Of a DNA stretch of 64,000 nt, positions 44,372 to 54,613 are shown in pieces; position 1 is the first letter of the stretch, and every line of letters starts with the position of its first letter. Source of the stretch: Yamagishiella unicocca (Eukaryota > Chlorophyta > Chlorophyceae > Chlamydomonadales > Volvocaceae); NCBI GenBank assembly GCA_003116995.1, contig BDSL01000095.1, positions 310,001 through 374,000 of the forward strand. The letters are read 5' to 3'. The translations under genes were made by a program, and so were the position numbers. Under the pieces are notes generated by a model. The model did no database searches and was not told where the DNA came from. It worked only from the letters and a program-made list of their open reading frames with translations.

Positions 44372-46144
44372 ATGGATCCGGGTGGCTTCCAAGCCGAGCG
44401 CCAGCCCGGAGCGCGTGACCAGGCAAACGGACAGCAGCAGAAGTCGCTGCAAGCGAATGTCTGCACTGCACCGGTGGTTCAACCTGGTTTCTATATGGCC
44501 GCCTCGCCGCCAGATGCACAAGGGCAGGCTCCAATGCAGCTTGTACAACTGACGCAGCAGCCAAACACGGGGACGTGGTACACACCAGTGGTTATCGGGA
44601 GCTACTATGTGGCTTCTCCAGTAGGAGCCCAAGTAGAAGCCCAAGGCCAGCAGGCGAGTGGTGCGTCGCAGCTAGGGCCGGTGTTCTATCCTGCGCCGGC
44701 CATCATGCAAGGCTTCGCAAAGCCTTCAGCGCAAGGCCAGGTTAACACACCGCAACAGCTGGTTATCAGTGCACCAGTATTCTCCCTTCACGGGGGCGGT
44801 GTGCTTCCTATAAGTGCCGAGGCCGACGCCAATATGCAGCCTCAGCCAGCGACGGCGAAGAAGAAGGAGTCGGAGTTCGGGTGCTGCAGGCTTTCTTGGA
44901 GTCTCGCAATGGACATCATTGACTTTGTCACTGATTGCGTCACTCTAGCCGAGATTGTCAAGTTTGCGAGTTGGAAACTCGCCGGGCCTCTCCTAGCTTT
45001 CATCCTGTTTGGCGTCCTGGCAACTCCGTGCCTACTTTCTATGACAGCCTGCCACAAAGGCAAGTATTGCTGTTTATTTTCTATTCCCTTCGTCGGCCCT
45101 GTTACAGCAAGGCTCCAAACACAGGACTACGCTTCAAGGCTGACCTCCGCAATTATCCGGCTCGTGTGCGGTCAGATTCCTTCACTGATCATCACCATTT
45201 ACGCATTGAAGATATCTACTGCGGAATTTAAATCCATGGACGAGGAAATCCGTTCTTTTCAGGACGTGGATTCATGCATGGCTGCGTCACCGATCGAGTA
45301 CAACACCTTTGACTTCCTGACAGCGTGGAATTTCAGCGCCATCGAGAAGTACACATACGACAGTTTCACGGCGCGCATCGGTTCAGGTGAATACGTATCT
45401 TGGCAGCCGGTGGGACTACCCGAATGCAAACCGCTGTCCGTCAGCAGCAATTGGACGGCGGAGTGCTTCTACAAGCAAGCGGTTGGACTTGGATCCTTTG
45501 GGTTGTGGTGTTTGACCAACAACACACTTGCTGAAATCGCTAGCCAGCTCCCCCCGCCTTTCACCGACTGTCGAGGGGCAGCTGGGTCCATCGTCCTGTC
45601 CGTTTCCATCGACAATAGGTACGGCGGGCGGTACTGGAAGGGCTTAATGCTTGGGAACCTGTCCATCGTCCTCAATACACAACTTGACAAACTGGAACTG
45701 TGCGACTGGGCTGGCGTATCGTGCAAACTTGTGTCCAAAGAAACGTGCAACAACGCAACCAGCATGGTGGGTCCGGCGGCGTCGCTGACCTGTCCGATAT
45801 GGGACCGTTCGTCACGGGACCCCACGCCCGAAGAGACGGCTGCCTTTGCCTGCCCCATCCCGGCGTCGCCGTACGATATCAAGTGCAACAACGACTATAC
45901 GTCTCTTCCTTCGTACTTGAATGATGAGGCACCCTTTGGTATTGCCACTGAACTGGTGACGTGGGAAGATGGGCCGGGAAGCTGCTGGGTGATAGAGGAC
46001 TGGGACGACACGGCGAGTCGAATTCCAGTCGCAATTTTCATTGTGTCAATAACATTCACAATAATTGGCATGATTTGCAACGCAATGGCTTTCACCGGAA
46101 CCGGAGCCTTTTGGAAGACGTTTTCGTCCGACTGTTGCATGTAG
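44372..46144 (+). CDS. Intronless multi-pass membrane protein with large Cys-rich ectodomain, unknown
   Basis: 590 aa in one frame. Residues 1-165 are Gln/Ala/Pro-rich, hydrophilic and presumably cytosolic. Hydrophobic segments lie near 175-197 (MDIIDFVTDCVTLAEIVKFA), 203-226, 232-246 and 258-282. Residues 283-545 form a soluble region with many cysteines and five N-glycosylation sequons (NFS, NWT, NNT, NLS, NAT). A last membrane helix (AIFIVSITFTIIGMICNAMA) precedes the short tail. The first four segments resemble the start of XK-related scramblase-type proteins (D-x-x-D in helix 1, IPSLIITIYAL later), but this is weak and the large ectodomain is not typical. Three TGTAA motifs at 46474-46507 suit its 3' end. 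The absence of introns and moderate GC set it apart. Confidence 0.8.
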   Translation: MDPGGFQAERQPGARDQANGQQQKSLQANVCTAPVVQPGFYMAASPPDAQGQAPMQLVQLTQQPNTGTWYTPVVIGSYYVASPVGAQVEAQGQQASGASQLGPVFYPAPAIMQGFAKPSAQGQVNTPQQLVISAPVFSLHGGGVLPISAEADANMQPQPATAKKKESEFGCCRLSWSLAMDIIDFVTDCVTLAEIVKFASWKLAGPLLAFILFGVLATPCLLSMTACHKGKYCCLFSIPFVGPVTARLQTQDYASRLTSAIIRLVCGQIPSLIITIYALKISTAEFKSMDEEIRSFQDVDSCMAASPIEYNTFDFLTAWNFSAIEKYTYDSFTARIGSGEYVSWQPVGLPECKPLSVSSNWTAECFYKQAVGLGSFGLWCLTNNTLAEIASQLPPPFTDCRGAAGSIVLSVSIDNRYGGRYWKGLMLGNLSIVLNTQLDKLELCDWAGVSCKLVSKETCNNATSMVGPAASLTCPIWDRSSRDPTPEETAAFACPIPASPYDIKCNNDYTSLPSYLNDEAPFGIATELVTWEDGPGSCWVIEDWDDTASRIPVAIFIVSITFTIIGMICNAMAFTGTGAFWKTFSSDCCM

Positions 46145-48084
46145 GACACATGGATGGGTCTCGGTGGGTTCGTCACGGGTTCAGCCCCGAAAGGCAAGGA
46201 CCCGCCTCTGCGGAGGTTAGGTGGGTATGCGGATCACGGTCCGTAACCCATGGATGCTCAGGAGATGATGGTGGGAGGTGGTGTTTTAGACTTCATTCTA
46301 GGTGCGGTTTGGAGGTCGCGCCTAGGCGCGTCTCAAGTACAGGACCCATTTCGCTGTACGGCAGCGCCAGCATGATACTGCCCCCAACTTAAGCAACTTA
46401 ATTTGGTTCAACGTCTACCTGGGTCACGGCCTGGTTGATTTCGTTATAGCAACGCCACTAGCCCGAAGCCCACTGTAACTCTTGCAATAGTTGTTGTAAC
46501 GGTGTAATAGTGTTAATAAAAGAATTTGGCACGTGCCTGGGGCCTTGCTCTGTCCTGGGGCCTAGGGTAGGAGTACTGGTCGTAGTACTTGTGGCTTAGT
46601 GGTTCGTTTCCACCGTTTTGCATCGGACGGTCAGTAAGACCACAATCTTTCAGCGGGATTCGTTTGTATGAGCTGGATAGGGTCCTGTCAGGATATTGTT
46701 CCTGACGGCACCACGGCCATGAACCTGCATGGACATCTCGAGGTGTTGAGATGCGTTGGATTCCGACGTTTCCGACACGTGGCCCGTACAGATACGACGA
46801 CGATGGATATTCGTTTCGTGACGTTGTGTCGCACCGGCAGCAGTTTGTGTTTGAAATTACGGACGAACGGGCGGGTATGCTGTGGCAACCGTGTACGACA
46901 ACAACACGTTCTGTATCAGTTGCGACGCCGAACTGCACGCTATCCAGTGGTTGCCGCTGTGCGCTCTCGAGCGGCTCTCGGTAAAGCTTCGGCTCCTTCG
47001 GCGATGCGCCCTCGACTTACCCTGTCTGGCGTCCGGACATGATTGTAACTCGCCGTCTCGCTTTCTGCCGACTATCGAAGAACCACAGGCAGGTCCAGGC
47101 ATCCAGCGAGCGATCCGAATCTCGCCAGGATACCAGGACATAACCGCTTGCTGTACCCACACCCACAGCCCCGTCACGATGATGCGCTTTTGTGCCGCTC
47201 GACTGCCCCCTTAACTGCACGTTTCTGTTGTGCGAATTTCGCCCTATAAGGAGCCCACGTAGGCGATGTTATTCGCCTACTGATTGCGCCTTAATGCACT
47301 CGAAGGTCTAAGGAACGTTTATCCGCGCACTGCAGCTTCTACCCGCGGTTGCTCCTCACATACCCTCCCCGCAAGCCACAAAGCGGGTCGCCAACCACCA
47401 GACATAGCGCACACTACATAGCAAGATGCACGGTGTCACGTGAGCGCTTCATGCAGCGCCGTTGCGCTGCCGCCGTCCGCGGCTCGGCCTCTCATGCCGC
47501 CGACGTCTCTCTGTCGCCAGCGCCCCGCCAACCGCGCTGGCATCTACTGTAGTCTCCGGGCACTCGTGACCCCTCCCTGAGCACCTACCCCGGAAGAGCT
47601 GTTCGCCCTGATCCACTAGCCACTGCCTCCGAAACCCGAGGCAGCTCATAGCCGCCCGAAACCCGAGGCAGCCCATAGCCGCCCACCTTTCGCCCCCTGG
47701 TGTTCTCCTGCCCGCAGCCCTTCACAGCCTCCCGGCCCTCCTGCAACTTTGCCACTCCAGACCGAGAGAGGCCTGCCTGCTGTGGTCATACTAAAGAGAT
47801 CCGATCAGACCGGGTCAGCACTGAGATCTGATCAGACCGGGTCAGCACTGAGATCTGGTCAGACCGGGTCAGCACTGAGATCTGGTCAGACCGGGTCAGC
47901 ACTGAGATCTGGTCAGACCGGGTCAGCAGTGCACCTGCACCGGAATCACATCCGGTCACCAGCTCCGCCCTCTCACCCCTCCCCTGCACCCATCCATCCA
48001 TCCAAGGGGAGAGGGCAGACGGGGCACCCGTTATTCACTGCACGCAGTGCATACTCCTCTTCGTACTCCTCCTCCTCAGCACCC
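46145..48084. other. Spacer between convergent genes
   Basis: No supported gene. It includes the 3' UTR of the membrane-protein gene, a small perfect hairpin at 47259-47280 (GTAGGCGA-TGTTAT-TCGCCTAC) and a 27-bp minisatellite near 47800. Confidence 0.4.
47797..47932. repeat. 27-bp minisatellite
   Basis: Five units of AGATCTG(A/G)TCAGACCGGG plus TCAGCACTG, downstream of the HAD gene stop codon. Confidence 0.9.
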
Positions 48085-50341
48085 TCACAAGGACCCCGTG
48101 AGAAGCTCCGCGAACTGCTGCTTGTTGATGGTGGTGATGGCCGGGTTGGTGGCGGCGCGCGCGCGCTCCAGGGGTGTGTTGTATCCCCAGTCCACCAGGT
48201 AGAGCTTCCAGTCGGACAGCGAGGGGTCCCTGCGCGGAGAGCGGGGCGAGGGGTGAGACGTGGTTCCGGAGCGCAGCGCAGCTCCCGTGCTTGGTGGTGC
48301 CGTGCCTGGTGATGCTAGCTAAAAGGGGAAGCAGACGCTCAGGCTCTCGCTCTATCCGTCGTACGGCGTATCGTCGTACTTCGTACTTACTTGGCCACCT
48401 TCTCCAGCGTGCTGAGCTTGTCCTCTACGAAGATCTTGACCCCCGCCTCGGGGTGGCGCGCCGCCAGCGCCGCCAGCACCTCGCCCTTGGGCCGCCCCGA
48501 AACCGTCTGGCTGAAGATGCGCTCGCGCGAGAAGGGCACCGACGCCATGTCTCGCAGCAGGATCTCCGTATAGTGCGCCTGCAGGGACCGAGGAGCGGGG
48601 TTCGCTAAGCAAAACACACCCCAATCCCCGTAATTTCCTCACATCTTCCCCTTGTGTGTGAATCCACCAGCTCCCCGCACCTGCTTAGTGGTGACGATGT
48701 ACACCTCGTACGACTCCATGGACTGCCGTACGGGGTCAGCGACGCCCTCGTAGATGCGGTTGGGCGCCAGCCAGCCGTCCAGGTCGGCCGCAATCCACTC
48801 GTCACGCACGCGCCCAAACAGCTCCACCATCTTCGCATTCACGGGGCGGTCCAGGGAGGGTGCAGGGAGGGGCGCGGGTGTGCGTGGCGGGTCAAAAGGT
48901 CGGTACGACATGCGGTCAGTTTGTTGATAAGTAGGTAGTGGGTGTACTTTACCGGTAATTGCAGGAAAACAGGGGTGAGGATGGAATGCGTGTGGCAGCG
49001 CATGGACAGAAAGCGGATGCGTGGAAGTACGGCAACGGTACGGTTGGTGGTTATAAGAGCTCGCACCTCCTCCGTGGAGGGCCCAGGGGAGCCCCCAGCG
49101 GAGTGCCGTACACGACCCGGACCCCTCGCTGTTGGTCGTACCTCGGCCCGGTTCAGCTCCCACTTGGCCATGGCGGCGGGCAGCATGGTCTCCCACTTGC
49201 CCAGCATCTCCTCCACCGTGACACCCTCGTACAGGCAACGGATCTGTACGATGTTCTCATACCTGCCATTCCAGGGGAGAGGTGGCGGCGTCCGGCGGGG
49301 AGGGGTTAGCGGCGGGGAACGCTCATCGAGAAGCGCGGCTACCCTTTCGAGACACCACCCCTCTGCCCAACCCATCCAGGCACCAGCAAGCCCCTCCACC
49401 TCCGTCCAGTGGGCATTCAGGCGGGTTGTTCCGAAGCACGCCCCCCAGGCTTTTTTACAACCGGATGGGTGCTTGCCCCCGTGCACGTTCGATGTCCCAT
49501 GCCGAAGAACCGAAGTAAAGGGCCCCGCAATATGGGGTTCCCGGCCCCTCCTCAACCCCTAACCGCCAACCCCCAACCCACCCGGTCTCCACCACGGGTC
49601 GCACCCCCCGCATCTTCTCCACCAGCTCCTCCTTCCGCGCCTCCGCTGCCGGCGTCGCGAAGACCTCCGGCCATAGGATGGCGGCGGCCTGTCGTACGAC
49701 GTACAACAGCACCAGAAGCCGAACGCCATGGGCGCGTGGGGCGTGCGGGTGTGGGGCAACGGAAGCGACAGCGTGTGGGCTGCGAGCTCTGTCCAGACGG
49801 CTGGGATATGTCAGGAGGCCAGTTGCTGCCGATAAGACTTAGTATACCATGACACCATGGCAGCACGTGCTCGTAAGGGGGCCTTATGTGGCGCCCGGCG
49901 CTTCGCAGGGGATTGAGAGCGCGAGGGTGTTCTCCTGGGGACGAGCTGCCGCGAGCCGTGCGACGCACATGTCTCACGAGCCACCAGGGTGGGCTGTCGA
50001 GACCAGAGGGCCAACGGCCCGGTCGCAGCCCCACGTGCCGGTGTATTAGCGAGCATTTATGCACGCACGTGCATGAACACTTCTCTCATGTAAGCGTCGC
50101 GATCAGCCCTCCATTGTGGGGCTACCACCGCTTGGGAGGCACGCACCTTGAAGGCCGAGAGGCTGCTCTCACCGCAGGAGTCGCAGACCACGCCGTCGAA
50201 ATCCAGAGCAATTAGTTTTGCGGAGGCCGCTGCGCATTCGACGCGCATACCGCGAGACGTCGCCGAAAAGGCGCTTCTTCGGGACGCAGCTGTCGTGAAG
50301 GCTGGACGGCCTGACCGGAAGGTTGGGAGCTGGCGGAGCAT
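48085..50341 (-). CDS. Plastid-type HAD-superfamily hydrolase, 6 exons
   Basis: Exons: 50341-50147, 49688-49582, 49262-49142, 48830-48681, 48578-48391, 48229-48085; 301 aa with all phases matching. A Ser/Arg/Ala-rich transit peptide (about 35 aa) is followed by HAD motif I, LIALDFDGVVCDSCGESS, with nucleophile Asp47 and acid/base Asp49. Motif II is VYIVTTK, the motif III lysine is in SGRPKGEVL, and motif IV acids are in KIFVEDKLSTLEK. It ends with DWKLYLVDWGYNTPLERARA and ITTINKQQFAELL. This is the uncharacterised plant and cyanobacterial HAD subgroup with a helical cap; its substrate is unknown. Its start codon lies 116 bp from the inserted retrotransposon, which now separates it from its divergent neighbour. 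The acceptor of exon 4 is the least certain junction. Confidence 0.87.
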
Positions 50342-50457
50342 GGTAAGATCAGTGATATATACTAGCGAGGCAGTTATAGCTCGCTCCGCTGACAGACTCT
50401 ATAAGGGTGGAATGGTCGCTTGTCGTGTACTGTACGATCATGCAAGTCAAGCCTCAA

Positions 50458-50616
50458 TGTTAGGAAGAAGGGTGTCGTACTAAGAATACGGCCTGTGGAG
50501 GAGATGATCCCCCAACGTTATGTCTACCGAGCAGGCACAAAGAGGACTTCCTTTTATAGTCGTTGACTATCGAGTCGTGATGTGTACATTATGTCACGCG
50601 GAGCGCAGTACGACCA
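50458..50616 (-). repeat. 3' LTR of the retrotransposon
   Basis: 159 bp, TG...CA on the element strand, identical to the copy at 56517-56675. The end of the pol frame (stop at 50594-50596) lies inside it. TATAAAAG is at 50558-50551. Confidence 0.95.
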
Positions 50617-53600
50617 TTACGCTTTCCCAGGTGTCATGCTCAGGACCATAGTTATGGTAGCGAACCAAGTAATCAGTCAGCGTTTTGCGACCGGACCGAC
50701 GTTTGCGGTGTGCGTGGAGCATTTGAGCTGAACGCAGGGGCTCAAAATTTTGCAGCTCAGTTGGCAGCGAGAGCGTAGTCGTGTTGCCTCCTTGAAAGGT
50801 TTTCAGCACGGATACATGAAATACGTTGTGCAACTGTAAGCTGCTCGGCAGTTCGAGGCGGTATGCCACTTCACCGATCTTTTGGGTCACTTTGAATGGC
50901 CCGATCCATCGCGGCAGAAGCTTTTGCGTCGTTGCTGGCGATTTGAAGGTGATATTTTTGGTACTGAGGAGAACGAGAGCGCCGACAATGAAGGACACGT
51001 TGCGTCGCTTTTTATCAGCTTGGTCCTTCATACGCTTTTGCGCAGCCTCAAGATGTACTTTGGCTTGCTTTATGCGAGCGGTATAGTCATCAGCAAGCTT
51101 GTTAGCGGCTGGGTATTTTGAAGGCAGAGGTATTCCTGCGTCCATCGGGACTCGCGGGTTGCGGCCGTAGACGAGGAAGAAGGGCGTGAAGCCTGTAGCA
51201 TCCGCTTTGCTATTGTTGATAGCGAATTCTGCCATAGGAAGGTATGTATCCCAGTCATTTTGAGTAGGACCTACGTAGTTACGCAGTACTTCTTCGAGAA
51301 CGCGGTTAACGCGCTCGGTTTGTCCGTCTGTTTGAGGATGGTAAGATGTTGATAATGCGTGTCTTAGCCGCAATCGTTTAGTGATGTTTACCAGCACTTG
51401 CGCAGTGAAACGAGGATCTCGGTCGGTGACCAGAATGCGAGGGGTGCCATGTCGGCATAGGATATGTTGCAGCAGCATTTCTGCGAATCCCAAGGTAGTA
51501 AGGGTGTCCGTTGTGGGCACAATGATCACCATTTTGGAGAACTTGTCAACGAAAACGCAGATGGCAGTGTGGCCGCGCGTGGTCAAAGGCAAGTGGGTGA
51601 TGAAATCGCAAGTAATGACCTCCCAAGGTTCGGTGGGAACCGGAAGGGGTTGTAAAAGACCTGCGGGCTTCTGTGTGCTGGATTTGTTGCGTTGGCAGTC
51701 AGCACAGGATGTGACGTACTTGCGGACCTCCGAGTAGAGACCGGGCCACCAAAAGCGTTCTGAAATGGTTTGCAAAGTGCGAGCAAAGCCGCGGTGGCCT
51801 GCTAGTGGTGCGTCATGGTAAGCATAGAAGATATCATTTTTGACATCAGGTGCGTCAGGTACAACAATTTTGTTGCCCTTAAAGTAAATACCTTCGTGTT
51901 TGGACACGGTGTGCCAGCTGGGGTCGGGTTCCGCAGGGGACGCCTGTCTTAGACGGTCGGCGAGGGTTGGCATGTTCGCGAACAAGGGCTCGACACCTGG
52001 AGTGAACATGGCAATTGCGGGGGCACCTGGCGGCGGGGGCGGAGGTTCCCGAAGGCAGAGTGCGTAGTCGACACAAAGGATAGCCATTGTGGCTAGCTGG
52101 GGCACAGGAGGCGCATGTATGCGACTGATAGGGTCGGCGACATTTAGTCGACCGGGGCGATGAAGCCAGGCGTAGTGGAAACGCGTGAGGTATTCCTGCC
52201 AGCGCGCTTGCCTACGCGAAAGGTTCTTCTTTTGATCGAACCAGATAAGAGGGTTATGGTCAGTTATTAACGTGACAGATTGTTGGGCAGTTTCCAAGTA
52301 AGGGCGCCATTCTTCGAGGGCGTTAATCACTCCAAGCAGTTCTTGCTCTTCAGTAGTGTAGTTAACTTCAGCAGGGATGAACTTCTTGCTGGTGTAAGCG
52401 ACAGGATGTTCGTCCTGCATAAGTACGGCGCCTGTACCATAGATACTGGCGTCGGAGATGACCTGAAAGGGCTTCTCAAAATCCGGCAATTTTAGCACGG
52501 GTGCGTTGGTTAAGGCGTATTTTACACCGTCGAAAGCAGTTTGGTGTTGCTGGGTCCATTCAGGCAGACGCTTGAGGCCTGTGAGAGCGGTCAAGGGGGC
52601 GACGAGGGACGAGTAGCCCTGCACGAATTTGCGGAAATAGTTGGCGAGGCCCAAGAATCCACGTAAGCTGGAGATATCCGAGGGAGTGGTCCAGTTTTGA
52701 ACGGTGGAGACTTTGCGGGGGTCGACTTTTAAGCCGTCGCGACCAACTACGTGGCCCAGGAAAGTTACTTCCTTCTGGTTGAATGAACATTTGTCCAAAC
52801 GTACTTTGAATTCTCTCTCTTTGAGAGTTTTGAGCACCATTTCTAGGTGACGTTTGTGTTCTTCAGGCGTTTTGCTGTAGACCATGATATCGTCGAGGTA
52901 AACGACGACAAATTTGCCGATAAAAGGGCGGAGCATTTCGTTCATTGTCCTTTGGAACGTAGCCGGTGCGTTTGTCAGTCCGAAACACAGCACTTTGTAC
53001 TGGTAGGTACCGAACGGCGTAACGAAGCTTGTGAGAGGCACGTCCTGTTCGGAGATGCGGATTTGGTGATAGCCAGACTGTAAGTCTAGTGACGAGAAAC
53101 ATGTGGCGCCGGACATTTTGTCAAGCAGATCCGTGATGTTGGGCAGCGGATATCGGTTCTTAACCGTGATTTTGTTTAGGTTCCGATAATCAAGAACCAT
53201 GCGCAGGGAGCCGTCTTTCTTTAGTGTGAAGAGGACCGGTGCTCCGTACGGTGATTTGGATTCCTCAATGAACCCCTTCGCGAGCAAGTCATCGATTTGC
53301 CGTTTTAGCTCATCTTGCTCTACGGGAGATAGCCTGTAAGGCCGCGAGTAAGGTGGTTGTGACCCTTCGATTAGCGGGATTGTGTGACCGACTTCCCTGT
53401 CGGGCGGCAGCTGGTTTAGCGGCTCAAACAAGTCTTTGTAGGACTCGAGAAGGGCATTAAGCTCTGTTGGATTTACCAGTGATGGGTCCGGTTGCGCGGA
53501 CTCCGTAGCAGTGGTAGCGGCTAGTTGAGCCATGAGGTCGCTCTGTATGAGCGCCGTGAAGCAGCGATTGCCCTTCTTCTGAAGGCGTTTAAACTGCTTT

Positions 53601-54556
53601 AAAGAGATGAGTGGAGTTGTGGGCGCGTTTGCGTCCAGTGCAGTTTTAGCACGGAGGGCAGCCATGGATGGCGGCAAGGACTTGTTGGTACTTAGTAGCT
53701 TGTGGGAGCGGCCGTTGCGCCGGACCGTGCACGAGCCAGTGTTGAAGTCGAGGATCGCTTTATGCGAGGAGAGCCACTGACTACCGAGAATGAGGTCGAA
53801 GCCGTGGAGTAATCGAGGTATGACGAGAGCGTTGAGCTCGCAGCGGAAGTCTTTGACACGACAAGTAATTGTAATTTGTCCGAGGAGTGGTACTGAGTTA
53901 GCACCATCGCCCAAAGTACACGAAGTAACGTGGCTTGCGGTAGGGCGGAGGCCGAGTTTTTCGACAAATGCTTGCGATAGCAAGACGTGGGAGGCACCTG
54001 TATCAATCAGGGCTGAGGCTCTTAGGCCGCCAATACGCATTTGCAGTATCAGGGATGAATCATCGCTATTTAGCGAGGAGCAACTTGCTTGAACGCCGCA
54101 GGGGTTTAACCAGGCTTGCATGGGAACGGGGGTGGGGCCTAAGTCAGAGTGGCCGCCGTTAGCCTCACGCACTGCGAAGAGATGAGAGCCTTGGTCAAAT
54201 TCACGAAGCAGGGTCCAGTGGCGAGAGGTGAATAGTTGCTGAATGTCGGGCCGTTTAGGCACCAAAAAGACTGCACTTGTTGCGTCAGGAGCCTTGCTTT
54301 TGCAGGCTTCATAGTGTTTGAGGAACTCCGGAATTTCCGAGTACTGAGGGCTTGCCCAAACGTGGTGGTTGCCGACGTCGTGAGTGAGAAATGACGTACA
54401 CGGGAGTGGCGACAGAGGGCAGAGCGATTCCGTTCGGTTACACGTAGCGTCGAATACAAATTGCCTTTTAGAAAGCTTTTGCAGCTTCAAGAAAATTGAT
54501 CGATGCACACGTACCGGCTTATCCGGCCATTCAGGCAAGGAAGGAGGCTCTAGCAT
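50594..54556 (-). CDS. pol: Retrotransposon Pol polyprotein (PR-RT-RNaseH-IN-chromodomain)
   Basis: 1320 aa from the first ATG, in the same frame as gag. Residues 50-130 form an extra N-terminal domain (HHVWASPQYSEIPEFLKHYE, then TSAVFLVPKRP). Protease: LIDTGASH, catalytic Asp near 185. Reverse transcriptase: about 400-580, with FSSLDLQSGYHQI and YLDD at 553-556. RNase H: about 697-780, VISDASIYGTGAV and ITDHNPL. Integrase: zinc residues H914, H921, C951, C954 and a D984, D1045, E1081 core with exact 35-residue D-E spacing. A C-terminal chromodomain (about 1275-1310, DYLVRYHNYGPEHDTWE) should target insertion through modified histones. The last eight or so residues are encoded by the LTR. There is no frameshift or premature stop in the whole frame. 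Confidence 0.95.
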   Translation of the reverse strand: MLEPPSLPEWPDKPVRVHRSIFLKLQKLSKRQFVFDATCNRTESLCPLSPLPCTSFLTHDVGNHHVWASPQYSEIPEFLKHYEACKSKAPDATSAVFLVPKRPDIQQLFTSRHWTLLREFDQGSHLFAVREANGGHSDLGPTPVPMQAWLNPCGVQASCSSLNSDDSSLILQMRIGGLRASALIDTGASHVLLSQAFVEKLGLRPTASHVTSCTLGDGANSVPLLGQITITCRVKDFRCELNALVIPRLLHGFDLILGSQWLSSHKAILDFNTGSCTVRRNGRSHKLLSTNKSLPPSMAALRAKTALDANAPTTPLISLKQFKRLQKKGNRCFTALIQSDLMAQLAATTATESAQPDPSLVNPTELNALLESYKDLFEPLNQLPPDREVGHTIPLIEGSQPPYSRPYRLSPVEQDELKRQIDDLLAKGFIEESKSPYGAPVLFTLKKDGSLRMVLDYRNLNKITVKNRYPLPNITDLLDKMSGATCFSSLDLQSGYHQIRISEQDVPLTSFVTPFGTYQYKVLCFGLTNAPATFQRTMNEMLRPFIGKFVVVYLDDIMVYSKTPEEHKRHLEMVLKTLKEREFKVRLDKCSFNQKEVTFLGHVVGRDGLKVDPRKVSTVQNWTTPSDISSLRGFLGLANYFRKFVQGYSSLVAPLTALTGLKRLPEWTQQHQTAFDGVKYALTNAPVLKLPDFEKPFQVISDASIYGTGAVLMQDEHPVAYTSKKFIPAEVNYTTEEQELLGVINALEEWRPYLETAQQSVTLITDHNPLIWFDQKKNLSRRQARWQEYLTRFHYAWLHRPGRLNVADPISRIHAPPVPQLATMAILCVDYALCLREPPPPPPGAPAIAMFTPGVEPLFANMPTLADRLRQASPAEPDPSWHTVSKHEGIYFKGNKIVVPDAPDVKNDIFYAYHDAPLAGHRGFARTLQTISERFWWPGLYSEVRKYVTSCADCQRNKSSTQKPAGLLQPLPVPTEPWEVITCDFITHLPLTTRGHTAICVFVDKFSKMVIIVPTTDTLTTLGFAEMLLQHILCRHGTPRILVTDRDPRFTAQVLVNITKRLRLRHALSTSYHPQTDGQTERVNRVLEEVLRNYVGPTQNDWDTYLPMAEFAINNSKADATGFTPFFLVYGRNPRVPMDAGIPLPSKYPAANKLADDYTARIKQAKVHLEAAQKRMKDQADKKRRNVSFIVGALVLLSTKNITFKSPATTQKLLPRWIGPFKVTQKIGEVAYRLELPSSLQLHNVFHVSVLKTFQGGNTTTLSLPTELQNFEPLRSAQMLHAHRKRRSGRKTLTDYLVRYHNYGPEHDTWESVMVVLRSA

Positions 54557-54613
54557 CTCAGTGTCTTGGGATAACCCATGCTGTGAACCCGTGATGCCAG
54601 CATGGGCAACCCC

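Noticed and set aside
47259..47280. Small perfect hairpin as a histone 3' stem-loop or RNA gene
   Set aside because: No histone gene nearby and no further RNA-gene features; an 8-bp stem can occur by chance.
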